From contig KV748219.1 in NCBI GenBank assembly GCA_001692895.1, forward strand, positions 992,001 through 1,056,000: a DNA stretch of 64,000 nucleotides. The letters run 5' to 3'. Shown here one piece after another: positions 46,181 through 56,470 of this stretch. The DNA is from Cenococcum geophilum 1.58 (taxonomy: Eukaryota > Ascomycota > Dothideomycetes > Gloniales > Gloniaceae). A program made the position numbers and the translations under genes. Positions within the stretch are counted from its first letter, which is position 1. Every line of letters starts with the position of its first letter. A model generated the notes under the pieces. The model was not told the DNA's origin and did not search any database. It saw nothing but the letters and a program-made list of their open reading frames with translations.

Positions 46181-49100
46181 TAAATAGGTCCTGTTTTGAG
46201 ATTAATAATACCTCCTCTATAGGCTATTAGATCTCCTAAAATTATCACTAATAGGTAAGGATACTCCTTTTTCCTATATGGTAACCCCATTCTTTTAACT
46301 GCTACTAGTAAAATATGGTTCCTTATTACTCCACTATCTATTAATGCCTTAAACTGCTAATTTTACTATTTAACTTATAAATTTAGGTATTGTCCTTAAA
46401 TTCCTTTAAGGGTTTAAGGCTCTATTACTAGTTCCCTCTAGTTTTATAGGCCTCTACTTTTTCTAACTATTAGCTGCTTAATCCTGTTTATACTTAGTCC
46501 TCTTTTAGCTAATACTTAGTTCGCTTTTTATTTTTAATATACTATAGACATATATTCTCTAGGTATTCCTACTACTATTATCTATTTAGGTATTCTTCCG
46601 TAAGGAATCTTCCTAGCTAAAGTATTAAGTCCCCTTAGCTTTGCACTTCTACTAGGTGCCAACTATATATATATTTAGCGTTTCTATAATTTGCCTTGTC
46701 TGGTGCCTAATATATCCTTATTATATACTTTTAGTTCTTATCTTTTAGTGCTTTATATATATTATCTATATTATCTATATACGTAATCTATGCCAATATA
46801 TAGTGTACTTAGTGTTTTAGGTTAACTCTTAGCTTGTCTTTATCCTTAAGTTTAAACCTTTCTCGTATTAATCTAAGCGTTATAACTTCGTTTATAGGTA
46901 CTAAGATTTGCCTTTTACTTCTCTAGTCCTTTAATTACTCCTTTAGATCTTTAGACGTTATAATTAAGGCTTTAATATAACTTATAGCCTTTTCTACAAT
47001 TGGATAGTCTTAGACAACTTTTTTGTTTAGCTATATATAAAAATCTTTCTACTCGTTATTATGTCGTTATCTATACTACTTTTAGTATAACCCTTTAAGT
47101 ATATACGGCTTATCCGTAAGGAAGTATCTTCTTATTACTATATTGTAACAGCCCTTTATATATTATTCCTTAAACCTAATTAAAATCCCTAAATCCTCTT
47201 CTTGTTCTAGTTTAGTAAGCTACTTAGCTCTTAGTATACCTATTCTAGGCCTATTAATAATTCTTTATACGGGTACTTTGTCCTTTATACGACCTAGTAT
47301 GCTAGATCTCTTATCTAGTTTCTAATTTTGCTATAAGGTAATTCTTACCCTAAATTCCTTTATGGTTTCTTTCTTTTCGCGTCTTATAAGTGGATCTTTA
47401 AAGTCTTCTTGCTTCTTAATCTTATTAATAGTCCGTATTCGTGTCTTAAAGTCTTAGTCCTATAGGGTTTTTAATCCTAAGCTTGCTTTTATTTTAAGCT
47501 TAGCTCCTACCTTAGTCTACCTAGGCTTAGGTATTCTTATTTTGTCTTAAGAGTCTTAAATCTTACTTATCTTGTCTTAAGAGTCTTATGCCTATAGGAA
47601 ACTCTATCCCAAGCTTATTTATATATCTTTAAACTAAGCTACTACCCTACTCTATCGGTTTCTATCTATTATAGGTCCTTAATTCTACCTTATCTTATCT
47701 TAAAAATATTAGTTATCTCTTATCTCCTCTTAAGAATCTTAAGCCTTTGGCCTTTTACCTTTATTAAGTGCCGAAGTGGTTTACTATCCTACTTCTCTTA
47801 TATCTTGTAAAGCAATAGACACCATATCTAGTGGTATAAGGGTTATTTTGGCCCTTACTCGGCTGTATCGCCTAGGAGCTCTAAGGGGTAGCCAAGGCCT
47901 AGCCGAAGGCTAGGCTTGGCACCTCCTTATAAGCTCCTCGGGCTTGCAGCCCTTTCCCTCCTCATCGGTTCGTCTCCGTACAAGGCTATTGCCTACTCTT
48001 TACTATATCGTCCTCTTCCATCGACTCCCTATATAACTTATGCTTGGCTTGCCTACTCCCTACCGTATACCCTGGCAATACTACCTTATACGTGGGGTCT
48101 TAATCCCTACTAATGTTCCCTATTCTATAGTGGAATTATTCTTTACTTTTTTATAATATCTCTAAGGTCTATATACTCCTAGTAAGCTACTTTTATCGCC
48201 TTATCGTTACTAGATGTTTCGCCTATATCGAATTTATTGTCCTTAATATCCGATCTACGAACTAGTTTATTAGTTCCTCTATACTCTAAGGTTTTTAGCT
48301 CCTATGGCTAATAGCTTACGCTATACTTAGTGTCTTTATAAATTTAGTATGCGTTATTTAATAGAACGCGAAACTTCTAATTAAATATTCTTTTGTTTTT
48401 TATAGTATACTATTATCCCTTTATATATATATGTCTTTTGCTAGTCTAGTTCCCTTTATTATATAGTAACTCTAACTATCTTTATAATCCCTTGCGAAGT
48501 AACCTTGTTTTCTATAATTTATATAAGCTTTATCTTTAAACTATTAACTTTGCTATAGAGTCCGCCTAAATATCTTCTGCTACTAAGATCCCTAGTTTAG
48601 CCTTTACTCCTTAGTCCTATAATTACTAGATCCTTAACCTTTAGGTTTTTATAGTTTTTTACTCCATCTCTTATAGGCTTCTTTAGTACTACTTAGGTCT
48701 ATTAGCTCTGCGCTATACCATATTTTTTAACTTAGCTTTAGTTATTACGTACTCTACGCCTTATATAACTGTGGAACTCTATCCTAGCCTCTCTTAGCCT
48801 ATTCCCTTTGGTAAATCCAATTATTAATCTTAATTGCTTAATCTATTAAATCCTATAGGGTGTCTATATCTTCTATTAAGATAATTACGTCCTAGACTTT
48901 AGCCTTAAGTCCTTATTTATACTATACTATAAGCGCCTTATTATTCCACTTAACTTATATAGCTAACGTCTGGAACTGCTTGGTATACTTAATTACTAAG
49001 GTTTATTGTATAATGTCTTGGAGTTTTCTTTCCGCTATAGTTACTGCATTTAGGTCTCTAAATATTTATATAAATTGCTCCGTAAACCCTCCCTAGCTTA

Positions 49101-49531
49101 AGAATATAAACCACACCTCTTAATTAGTAGTTATTATTCCGTTTGCCTATATTTCCATAAGGTAAAACTTAAACTACTTAAGTGCTTTTCCTAATAGGAA
49201 TAGTCCTGCATAGGCTATTTAATCTATAGGTATTAACAGCTTTGCTCCTTCTTATATAACCTTAAAGTACATTTACGTAAGAAATCCTTTAAGCTTTAAT
49301 TTTTCTCCTAAGTACCTTTTAATCGATAGTAACTTAATCTTTACTACTCCTATTCTATTAACCCTTTCTTCTGGCGCCGCATTGTTTATTATTAACTAGT
49401 TAACTATCTCTTATAGTTATCCGACCGTTATAGGTTGCTATAAATTAGTATCTACTATACTGGTATCACCTCCTAACCTTAAAGTAGTTGCCGCCGTTAA
49501 TAGCGTTATAGTGGCTACTTTTAGTGGCATA
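46181..49531 (-). pseudogene. Protease and gag remnant of gypsy H
   Basis: Minus strand. The retropepsin A-L-I-D-S-G-V-I-R-N-H-I lies near 46315-46355. A long gag region extends right to a likely start codon near 49531, with R-V-N-R-I-G-V-V-K-I-K near 49340. The gag region is about 3 kb after removing the inserted element, long for gypsy. It is colinear with E gag (18347-27150 without its insertions). It is broken in dozens of places. Confidence 0.75.
47834..48091. mobile_element. MITE 3, small inverted-repeat element in H
   Basis: About 258 bp absent from the homologous gag of E (about 19630). Ends GTATAAGGGTTATTTTGG and, on the opposite strand, GTATAAGGTAGTATTGCC share the first 8 bases and about two thirds of the next 12. 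The flanks repeat GTG (47831-47833, 48092-48094). Inside is a strong hairpin: GCCAAGGCCTAGCC-GAA-GGCTAGGCTTGGC (about 47892-47921). It is GC-rich and not RIP-altered, in a saturated host element. It is unrelated to MITEs 1 and 2. The plus-strand open frame across its right half is a by-product. Confidence 0.7.
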
Positions 49532-49574
49532 TTATTTAACTTTCTATATTTGATACTCTAACTAGGTAGTAATT

Positions 49575-49958
49575 ATATAACGGAACCTTATAGCAAGTAC
49601 TATAATATGCTCGTTAATAGGTTAGGTGTATAGGTAATGCAAATTAAAGTTAACAACGTAATAATAACTAGTGGAGTAGTTGCCTAATAGATTAACTCTA
49701 ATTATATTCTAAGAATTACTATAAGGAAGGAACTATCTAGGTAGGGACTGTAGTCCTTTAAATACACAACTGTACTCCTAAGAAATCCTTCTTATACGTG
49801 ATATATATGTGCTCTGCTTAGTCTATTATAGATTATATAGATTACGTTATATAACCTTAGTTACTATTCTTTATTACATGGTTCTATCGGCTCTATCCTA
49901 AACCGTACTTATATTAACCAACTAGTTTCGTCTAACTCTTCCCTAAGTAGTCGTAACA
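49575..49958 (-). repeat. Probable 5' LTR of gypsy H
   Basis: Minus strand, starting TGTTACGA at 49958 and lying just upstream of gag. The inner end near 49575 is estimated from the distance to gag, because no second LTR of this family is present in the window for comparison. Confidence 0.5.
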
Positions 49959-50039
49959 TCGTACTTAAAGCGTCTGTAATACTAATTAATTTATTATAAA
50001 CTGGTAGCTAGAATTTATAGGTTAAAAGGAGTACGCGTA

Positions 50040-51530
50040 GAAGTATATTTAATAGGAATTAATTAATTTAATATAGCTAGCTATTAGGGAAGAGCTAAAA
50101 GAGTAATAGGGGCAATAAAAAAGGTAGCGGCAGTAGTAGCGGCATTATTCTTTAAACTAATTAGTAGAGAGAGAAGGGGATAAAGGGTTAGTAGATATAT
50201 ATAAAGTAATAAGATAATTAATTAGGCGAGCATTTTAGATATATTGGTTAAATATAATAAATAGATCTGCGTTAGAATATATTAATAAATATAAGGTTAG
50301 GGAACGTTTAAATAAGTAACTATTTTACGTAAAGTATAAGGTATAAATAATCTGCAAGTATAGTAACTACTAGGTTAAAATTCTTTAATATTTATAGAGA
50401 ACGTATATAAAGGCTAAAAGGCTATAGTATATACTAACTCCGCGATAAAAAGGATACTTATTTTTTATTTAATTGCTTACTAGCAGAGATAAAGAGGAGG
50501 GTAGATTAAACATTTACGCCAAAAGGCAAAAGATTAAAAACGCTTATTTAGCGTTTTAAATAGCTATATTTAATTATAAGCTAAAAGCAAATAAGTATAA
50601 AAGCGGCATTATTAGCAGACTAATAGTAATTAGTTTAGACGCAAATAAGGGTAAATAAGTTAAGGCTTAAAACTTTATACTAGTTTTATTAGCAATTATA
50701 ATAGTAATATATATATTAGTTGCCTACTAGATATATAGTACGGTAAAAAGAGATATATAGCCTATAGAAATAGAGCTTAAAAGTATATAAGAGTAATATA
50801 AAGGCGCCGTCTACGTTTAAGCTAGTAAAAAAGATAGTCTACTAATTTATAATATTAATAATATATAGTAGAGTACCTACTTTTATAGATTGGGTTTTAT
50901 ATATAAGGAAAGAAGGGTAGTATAGAACGGTAATAAAATCTTAATTAAGAAGTAGAGCTTTATGCTAGTAGATTTATAGTTAATAGTTAAGGGACTATAT
51001 AAAGCAGTCCGATTATAGCCACTATAGGAATTACTCTTATTAGAGGTTAATAAGTAAGGTATAGTCTAAGAGGGGACTATATAACTACTAGATTTAAAGT
51101 TAAAAAAGCTATATAATAACTATATAGAGATAATAAAAGGCTAGAACTTCCTAAAAGATGTATATAACCTATTTAAAGAAAATAATAAAAGATAGCTGTT
51201 TAAATGGGTATTAGTAAAGGAGAAGCTAAAGAAGAAATTTATATATAAAGAATAGAGTAATATAAAGGGCAGTAGAGGCATTCTATAGAAAGATTAAGGC
51301 GTATTTAATTATATATAGGCGGTACGGAGATTTAAGGAGGGATTATTTATTTTAGTCTATAACTAGGGGTATACTAGCATAAGGGACGAAAATTATAAGT
51401 ATTTAGTATAAAAACGGCGTAAATAGTAAAGGTATTAAAGGGGTTTATATTAACGGAGGACTAATTTTTATTTATAATGTTATACTATAAAGAATATAGC
51501 GCAAGTAAGAAGGTTAAGATTATTTACTAC
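50040..51530 (+). pseudogene. DUF3505/OrsD-like protein, decayed
   Basis: Plus-strand remains of a large fungal protein. Near 50350 the frame reads I-I-C-K-Y-S-N-Y, then V-K-I-L and Y-L-Q-R-T-Y-I-K-A-K-R-L, resembling the C-x2-C...H finger of the DUF3505 (OrsD) family. Around 51145-51230 it reads N-F-L-K-D-V-Y-N-L-F-K-E and L-F-K-W-V-L, and at 51477 M-L-Y-Y-K-E-Y-S-A-S-K-K-V-K-I-I. From memory these resemble a YHKGY...VKIIHR block in long fungal proteins that combine this finger with a RecQ-type helicase. The remaining C-terminus is replaced by a TTA/TAC repeat tract. There are many RIP-type stops and at least one frame change. The assignment is tentative. Confidence 0.4.
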
Positions 51531-51908
51531 TTTTATTATTTTTATTATTATTATTACTTCTACTATTATTACTACTTCTACTACCTTTATTACTTATATT
51601 ACCCTATTACTATTCTTACTACCCTTATTACTATTTCTATTATTACTTCTACTTTTATTATCTTTAATATTATCTAATTTACCTCTATTACTACTACTAT
51701 ACCTATTATTACTACTCTTATTTTTATTATATTTACTACCTTTACTACTTAATTTATCTATATTACTATTACTATTAAAATTACCTTTATAGCTACTTAA
51801 TCTACTACTTTTATTTTTACCCCTATTACCTCTACTATTACCTTTAATCTTTTATTTTTACTATTTTTACTATTACCCCTACTATTACTTTTACTTTTAT
51901 TACTACTA
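51520..51908 (+). repeat. TTA/TAC/TTC low-complexity tract
   Basis: About 390 bp of degenerate pyrimidine-rich triplets (TTA, TAC, TTC, CTA, ACT) that keep triplet phase for long stretches. It starts exactly where the DUF3505-like frame loses its family pattern. Short open frames over it (Tyr/Phe-rich) are artefacts of the repeat. Confidence 0.85.
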
Positions 51909-52499
51909 GAATCTTGTTATTGGGGAAGACGCAGCCGGATTTAGAGGTTCCTCCCCCCCGTTTTAGGAGGCAGTTTCTCCTCGCTTAAACCTATATCTAT
52001 TACCGCTTTTATAATATACTAAGCATGCTAAGGACGGCAGGGTCTCCCTCACTTACCTACTAAACCTAGAATTGCGCGTGTAGCCCTATAACGCACCTCT
52101 CGAAGCTCCCTAAATAGCCCTTAGCGGCTAACGTTATTTAAGAAGCTATAGACGTCCGCCACCTACCTTTATCCTTATCCTCCGCCAAAAGCACTACCCT
52201 TATACGACAAAACCTCCCTTCTGCACTACGCTCCTTCAACCCTTTTCCTATAGTAGCTACGTATGCATTTTCCCCTATTATTATATCGTTTACTTCTAAT
52301 ACTCGATTTCTAGGTTTCTACCTATGGGGTTTTTTTTGCCTTATCCCGCTCTTAAGAACGCCAATCTCCCATAGAGCCTTTTTTAGCGTTCCCATTAACA
52401 GCAGTCGCTCTTAAGCTAGCTTCTGCGTATAGGCAACTAGCAGCTACTAAAGCACTAAAATACTACGCGTTTAACCACTATACCTTTTTAAAGTAAGAA
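51909..52499. other. RIP-type DNA without recognised gene
   Basis: No coding family, RNA gene or repeat recognised. It contains a C7 run (about 51952-51959) and a GGAGG...CCTCC-type local inverted match. It is moderately AT-rich with fewer stops in some frames than the flanks, so it may hold the decayed upstream region of the DUF3435 gene. Confidence 0.4.
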
Positions 52500-54995
52500 A
52501 TAGCGAAATATAGATCTAGCCTCTAGCTTAGACTCTAAACCAGGCAAGCCGTCTTATTCTAAGCCAGCTTTAGACTTAGATTTGAGCTCTAACTCTAGAG
52601 CTAGGGAAGACGCCAATTCTAAGGGGGAATATTTACGGTAGAGGATTGCGTATTATAAGGACTAAGGAAGGGCAAAGTTAAAATAGAAGCCCTAGTCTAC
52701 TTCTCTTATTAAGCATAAGTTCCGGAATTAAGAAAAGTTCATTTATATTTAAACCAAAATTTACCTTATAATACTAATAATTTATACTTAGGTTCTGCCT
52801 AAAAGTTAAGTCTAACCTAACCGAGGCCCTTTATTAGTGCGCGGCTAACACGTTTAAAATATACCTCAAATAGCGCATAAAGAATTCTTAAATTAAGAAG
52901 GAAAGTATAACCTAGGCGTACTAGAGACAAATACTATGCAAATTTATAGATATAGCAGGCTATAGTATAAACAATAGCGCAGAACTTGATATATAAGATA
53001 TAGGTAATCTTCGATTTTTTTAAAAAAAATCCTAGCTAATTTATTACAGTAGATCCTAACCTACTTAACGCCAATATACAAGCTAGACACGTTAGAGAAA
53101 GAAAAAGATGCTATATATATATAGGACTTATATATAATTATTAATGCCTATTAAATAATAGACGCGAAGCCTTACTATAGTCGTTTTTAAGTACAGATAG
53201 GAGTAATCCTCCTCCTCTTTAGTGCCACGGCAATAAGACCCTAAGCTCTTATTAAAAGTTTAAGCGCGAGAGGCTCTAATAAAGCGCTTTTATATAAACA
53301 TATTACAATCCTAAAAGTTCGCGATGCGAAAAACTTTAATTAAACCATAACTGTCGCCCTCGTAAGTCTTATATATATTAAGAATTCTAGAGGCACAGGC
53401 AGATAGTATATAGCGACGTTAATTAAAGACGGCGCAAATGGTGCTAATAGACCTATAGTAAGAGGTTCATTTTCCGTCTTAAAAGCATTCTAGCTTTTTA
53501 TATCCTATCCTATCTTATAAGCCTTACTATTACGGATAATATATTTTAACGCTATTACACTTTACCGGAAGAGATTTTTAGACTTAAAATCCTAGCAAAA
53601 AAAGAGAGTTTTAAAGTAAAGTTTAAAAAGGAGATAGAAAAACGACCTATCTTTTAAGATATTACGATAATGGCTAGTTATAGGGGAGTGTCGGACACTA
53701 AAGCATTCCCTTACCAGAAATGCCGCAATTACTACGTATAGTTAGGCCAAGTGGCTAGGTTTAAAAAATCGCTTAAACTTTACTAGCTATAATAAGCGTC
53801 TAGAAGGAAATTAAATAGTAAGTACCTAATTTAATATAAGTGTATATATTAACTAAGTTTTCTAGGCGCCCTTACTCTAGAAGAGCGAAATTAGATAATA
53901 GGTCATTACGGTAATACCTACTAACAGTTTTATTTACCTAATTTAATTAAGCGCGATTTCTAGTCAATCTACTTTAGGACTCCATTGCAGGACGACCTTA
54001 TCCAACATACTGCACGGATAGGGATCTTAAGGGATAAGCGGGCCCCTATAGGTCTAACTAACAAGTAGAAGCTTAAATTCCAGCTAGAACTTAATTAACA
54101 CCCTAATATTTTATAGCTTTGCGAGAAACGAGAGCGATATAAGCAAAAGATCAGGAGCCGGGGATATCACCCTATTAATACCGCGAAGGAAATAAAACTA
54201 TATAACCATTACAATAAAGCTAGACGTAAACTTTATAGTATTATAAACGCCCTATACAAACAAAAAGAGGACTAGGTTATTCTCAATTTTTATAACGCCA
54301 TTAACGATCACGATATTAAAAGATGGCTTAGTGGTAGCGTTGGGACGGAAATTCCCACCCATTTAGCTGTATAGTATGAATTTCGCGAATATACTGCTAT
54401 TGCTAAATTACTATCTTAGCCGCTAAATAAGCTTAAAGAAGGACACGCTATAAAACTCTATATAAAGTTTATCCGCAATCTCGTTAAGTATTATAATTAA
54501 TAAAAGAGTTGGCAGAATAGGATCCTAAGCAAAGCTATTAGATTTTAACTTAGGTCTAAAGTAGACTAAAGTATAATAGGCGTAAAAAGAGGTATAAGTG
54601 ACGCCAATACTAGTACCTATTAATAGGTAAAGCGGCAGAAAGAATAGATTAGCTTAGACTCGCCTTTTTAAGAAAACCTAAATAAGACGCGGAGCGCGGA
54701 CCTAATTAAGGAAGAGGGTGTTAAGATAATATAGCTACCGTATCCTATAACGTTTACTAATCTTATTTACCTTATCTGCATCAGCAATAACCAACTCTTA
54801 ATACTAAAGCAGACCCGCCCATTTATAAAGAAGGATACACTATAGAAGTATCTTAATAATCACGTTATAGAAGGAGTATTTAGGCAGGGGTTCCACTATA
54901 AGCATCCTTATTGCTTAGAGTGGATTAAAGGACTTAAGCATTTTAAAAATCACGCAGCCCTTATGCATAGCGTATAGCATCCAATTAAGAGGCAT
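52500..54995 (+). pseudogene. DUF3435 tyrosine recombinase (Starship-captain family), decayed
   Basis: Plus strand, about 2.5 kb, a usual length for DUF3435. In order: V-H-L-Y-L-N-Q-N-L-P-Y-N-T-N-N-L (about 52737); T-A-I-R-P (53227-53241) with the likely first catalytic Arg, followed by S-L-S-A-R-G-S-N-K-A-L-L-Y-K; the G-H-Y-G-N-T-Y...F-Y-L-P-N-L-I-K-R-D-F block (53898-53960) holding the catalytic His and the probable Tyr; I-Y-F-R-T-P-L-Q-D-D; A-P-I-G-L-T-N-K; and a C-terminal finger-like region with Y-K-H-P-Y-C-L-E-W and F-K-N-H-A-A-L-M-H (about 54895-54970). These enzymes cut and join DNA through a Tyr nucleophile and mobilise Starships. There are many RIP-type stops and several frame changes, so it is dead. 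The start is uncertain. Confidence 0.85.
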
Positions 54996-55215
54996 CGCTA
55001 GGTAAGTCGCCTTACCTATATGAGAATCCTATAGAAAGGTATATAACTAGTAAATTCAGAACTATACGTTCCTTATATATGGGACCTTTTCTTAGTTATT
55101 ACGCGCTTATCTTATTATTCTTTACCACTTTTTATTTTATTTTAGTCTATTATTATCCAATCCTATTCTAGTATTTAGTAGAATAGATACAATAACTGGG
55201 ATTTTGTAATTCGTT
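54996..55215. other. AT-rich spacer
   Basis: No gene or repeat recognised between the DUF3435 remnant and the G-rich tract. Confidence 0.5.
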
Positions 55216-55304
55216 TAGGGGGGTAAGGGGTAAGGGTAAGGGTAAAGGTGAGGGTGAGGTAAAGGATAAGATGAAGGGTAGGGTAAGGGGTAAGGTAAGG
55301 GGAG
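55216..55304 (+). repeat. Degenerate GGGTAA tract
   Basis: About 89 bp of G-rich units on the plus strand (GGGGTAAGGGTAAGGGTAAAGG and variants such as GGTGAGG and GGGTAGGG). The unit GGGTAA differs from the common fungal telomere unit TTAGGG by one base. Several G-runs of three or more at short spacing could form a G-quadruplex. It lies about 220 bp downstream of the DUF3435 remnant. Confidence 0.75.
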
Positions 55305-55711
55305 GCTAATAGGAGATAGATAATACAGTTACTATATAATATCTAACGGACCGACTATGGATAAGATATACATTCGAATTTCTTAGATCAACCTAAACGG
55401 AGAAAGGAAGAGAAGTATTATATAATGACTTCCTACCTAAGCCGATCTCCTAAGCTATATATCTTTACTTATGTATAATACTTATACCTTTTGCAACAAA
55501 GTATATAAGGGTAATTAGGGTCGGATAGATAACTACTATCCTTAATATAATATATAAACTCGGCTCTATAACCAATATTATAACAGGTCCTGGTCGTGCA
55601 GAGGGTATTAAAACAGTTATTAATGTTTTCGCTTTTACGCTTAGCCGCGGCATACCTCGCCTTAGTAGATTAAAGCAGTAATTCTGTTTATTATAGCTGA
55701 GATTAGATAGC

Positions 55712-56470
55712 TTAAAGTTTTAGTATAAAATTTTCCTCTATATCCTTAGATGCGGTAATCGCTATCCGTATAATGCCAATAGCGAAATTGCCTATAACGT
55801 CCAGCTCTATAAAGTCCTTAAGTTTAATAAGCTCTTTAATGTACTTGGCCGCTGTTAAGGTAATTATATTATATAATACTAAGTCACCTATTAGGCTAAA
55901 GACATCCTTAACAATATTAGGAAACCCGTCTGCGGACTAGCTAGTTTTTAGAATATATTAGATTTTTATATTTACAAGCTCTTTTAGCTATAGTATATTA
56001 TAGTAATCGGTAATTATATTAATATAAACGTGATGAAGTGTAATATAGGCTGTCGTTAGCCGTATTATTATATCTTTATTATCGCCACTACTATTGTCTA
56101 GTTTATATAGCAATAAGGTATTGGCGTCGTCAATATTAGATCCTTACTCCTCCTTGCCATTCTTATAGTCCCTCTTGTATATAAATTAGATTATCCTCTT
56201 AACGGTGCCGGAATTGAACTCGTTAATATTTATAATATTAGTCGCCGCCTCCTACCCGTTAGTTAGTTAGTTAGGGTTAATTCTACTAGATGTTTAGTTA
56301 GCTTTTACCTAAAAGCCTCTATTATAGGCAGCTATAAGTACAGGAGATTAGGTATATATAATCGCTTTATAGACTTTAAACTCCAGCCCCTAGTATATAA
56401 GTTTTAAGTCGCTATATTTCTCGCTATCTATAAGCTGCGCTAAGCCGAATAGAACACTCTTAGATGGCAT
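55712..56470 (-). pseudogene. BTB/POZ-domain protein, decayed
   Basis: Minus strand from an ATG at 56468-56470 to TAA at 55712-55714, about 253 codons, a typical size for small fungal BTB proteins. The N-terminus reads L-F-G-L-A-Q-L-I-D-S-E-K-Y-S-D-L-K-L-I, then L-E-F-K-V-Y-K-A-I and S-P-V-L-I-A-A, the BTB signature (sgkySDL...F.vHk...c..SpvfaaA). It continues G-T-V-K-R-I-I and Y-K-R-D-Y. The C-terminal half keeps T-A-Y-I-T-L-H-H-V-Y-I-N. BTB proteins are adaptors that dimerise, often for cullin ubiquitin ligases. The frame is mostly preserved and interrupted by RIP-type stops; a TTAGTTAG microrepeat sits at 56263-56276. RIP on it implies that it once had a second copy. Confidence 0.75.

Larger units (their letters stand above)
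29108..49958 (-). mobile_element. Ty3/gypsy element H with four later insertions
   Basis: Fossil gypsy element on the minus strand, same family as E. Its own segments are 29108-30157, 37753-39129, 45247-45395, 45645-47833 and 48095-49958. From its 5' end (right) they give a 5' LTR (about 49575-49958), gag (from about 49531), protease (about 46330), reverse transcriptase, RNase H, integrase and chromodomain (about 29130-29260). The 3' LTR is missing at the junction with E. The later insertions are the Helitron block, copia G, a solo LTR and a small inverted-repeat element. It is broken, with well over fifty RIP-type breaks, and is one of the oldest layers here. Confidence 0.85.

Noticed and set aside
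47916-48113. 65-codon frame
   Set aside because: It runs across the right half of MITE 3 and its junction; no coding signal.
51477-51677. Tyr/Phe-rich 66-codon frame as a membrane protein
   Set aside because: Only its first 20 codons belong to the DUF3505-like remnant; the rest is triplet-repeat DNA.
55216-55304. Interstitial telomere
   Set aside because: The unit is GGGTAA with variants, not TTAGGG; the direction and regularity do not fit a true telomere. It is kept only as a G-rich tract.
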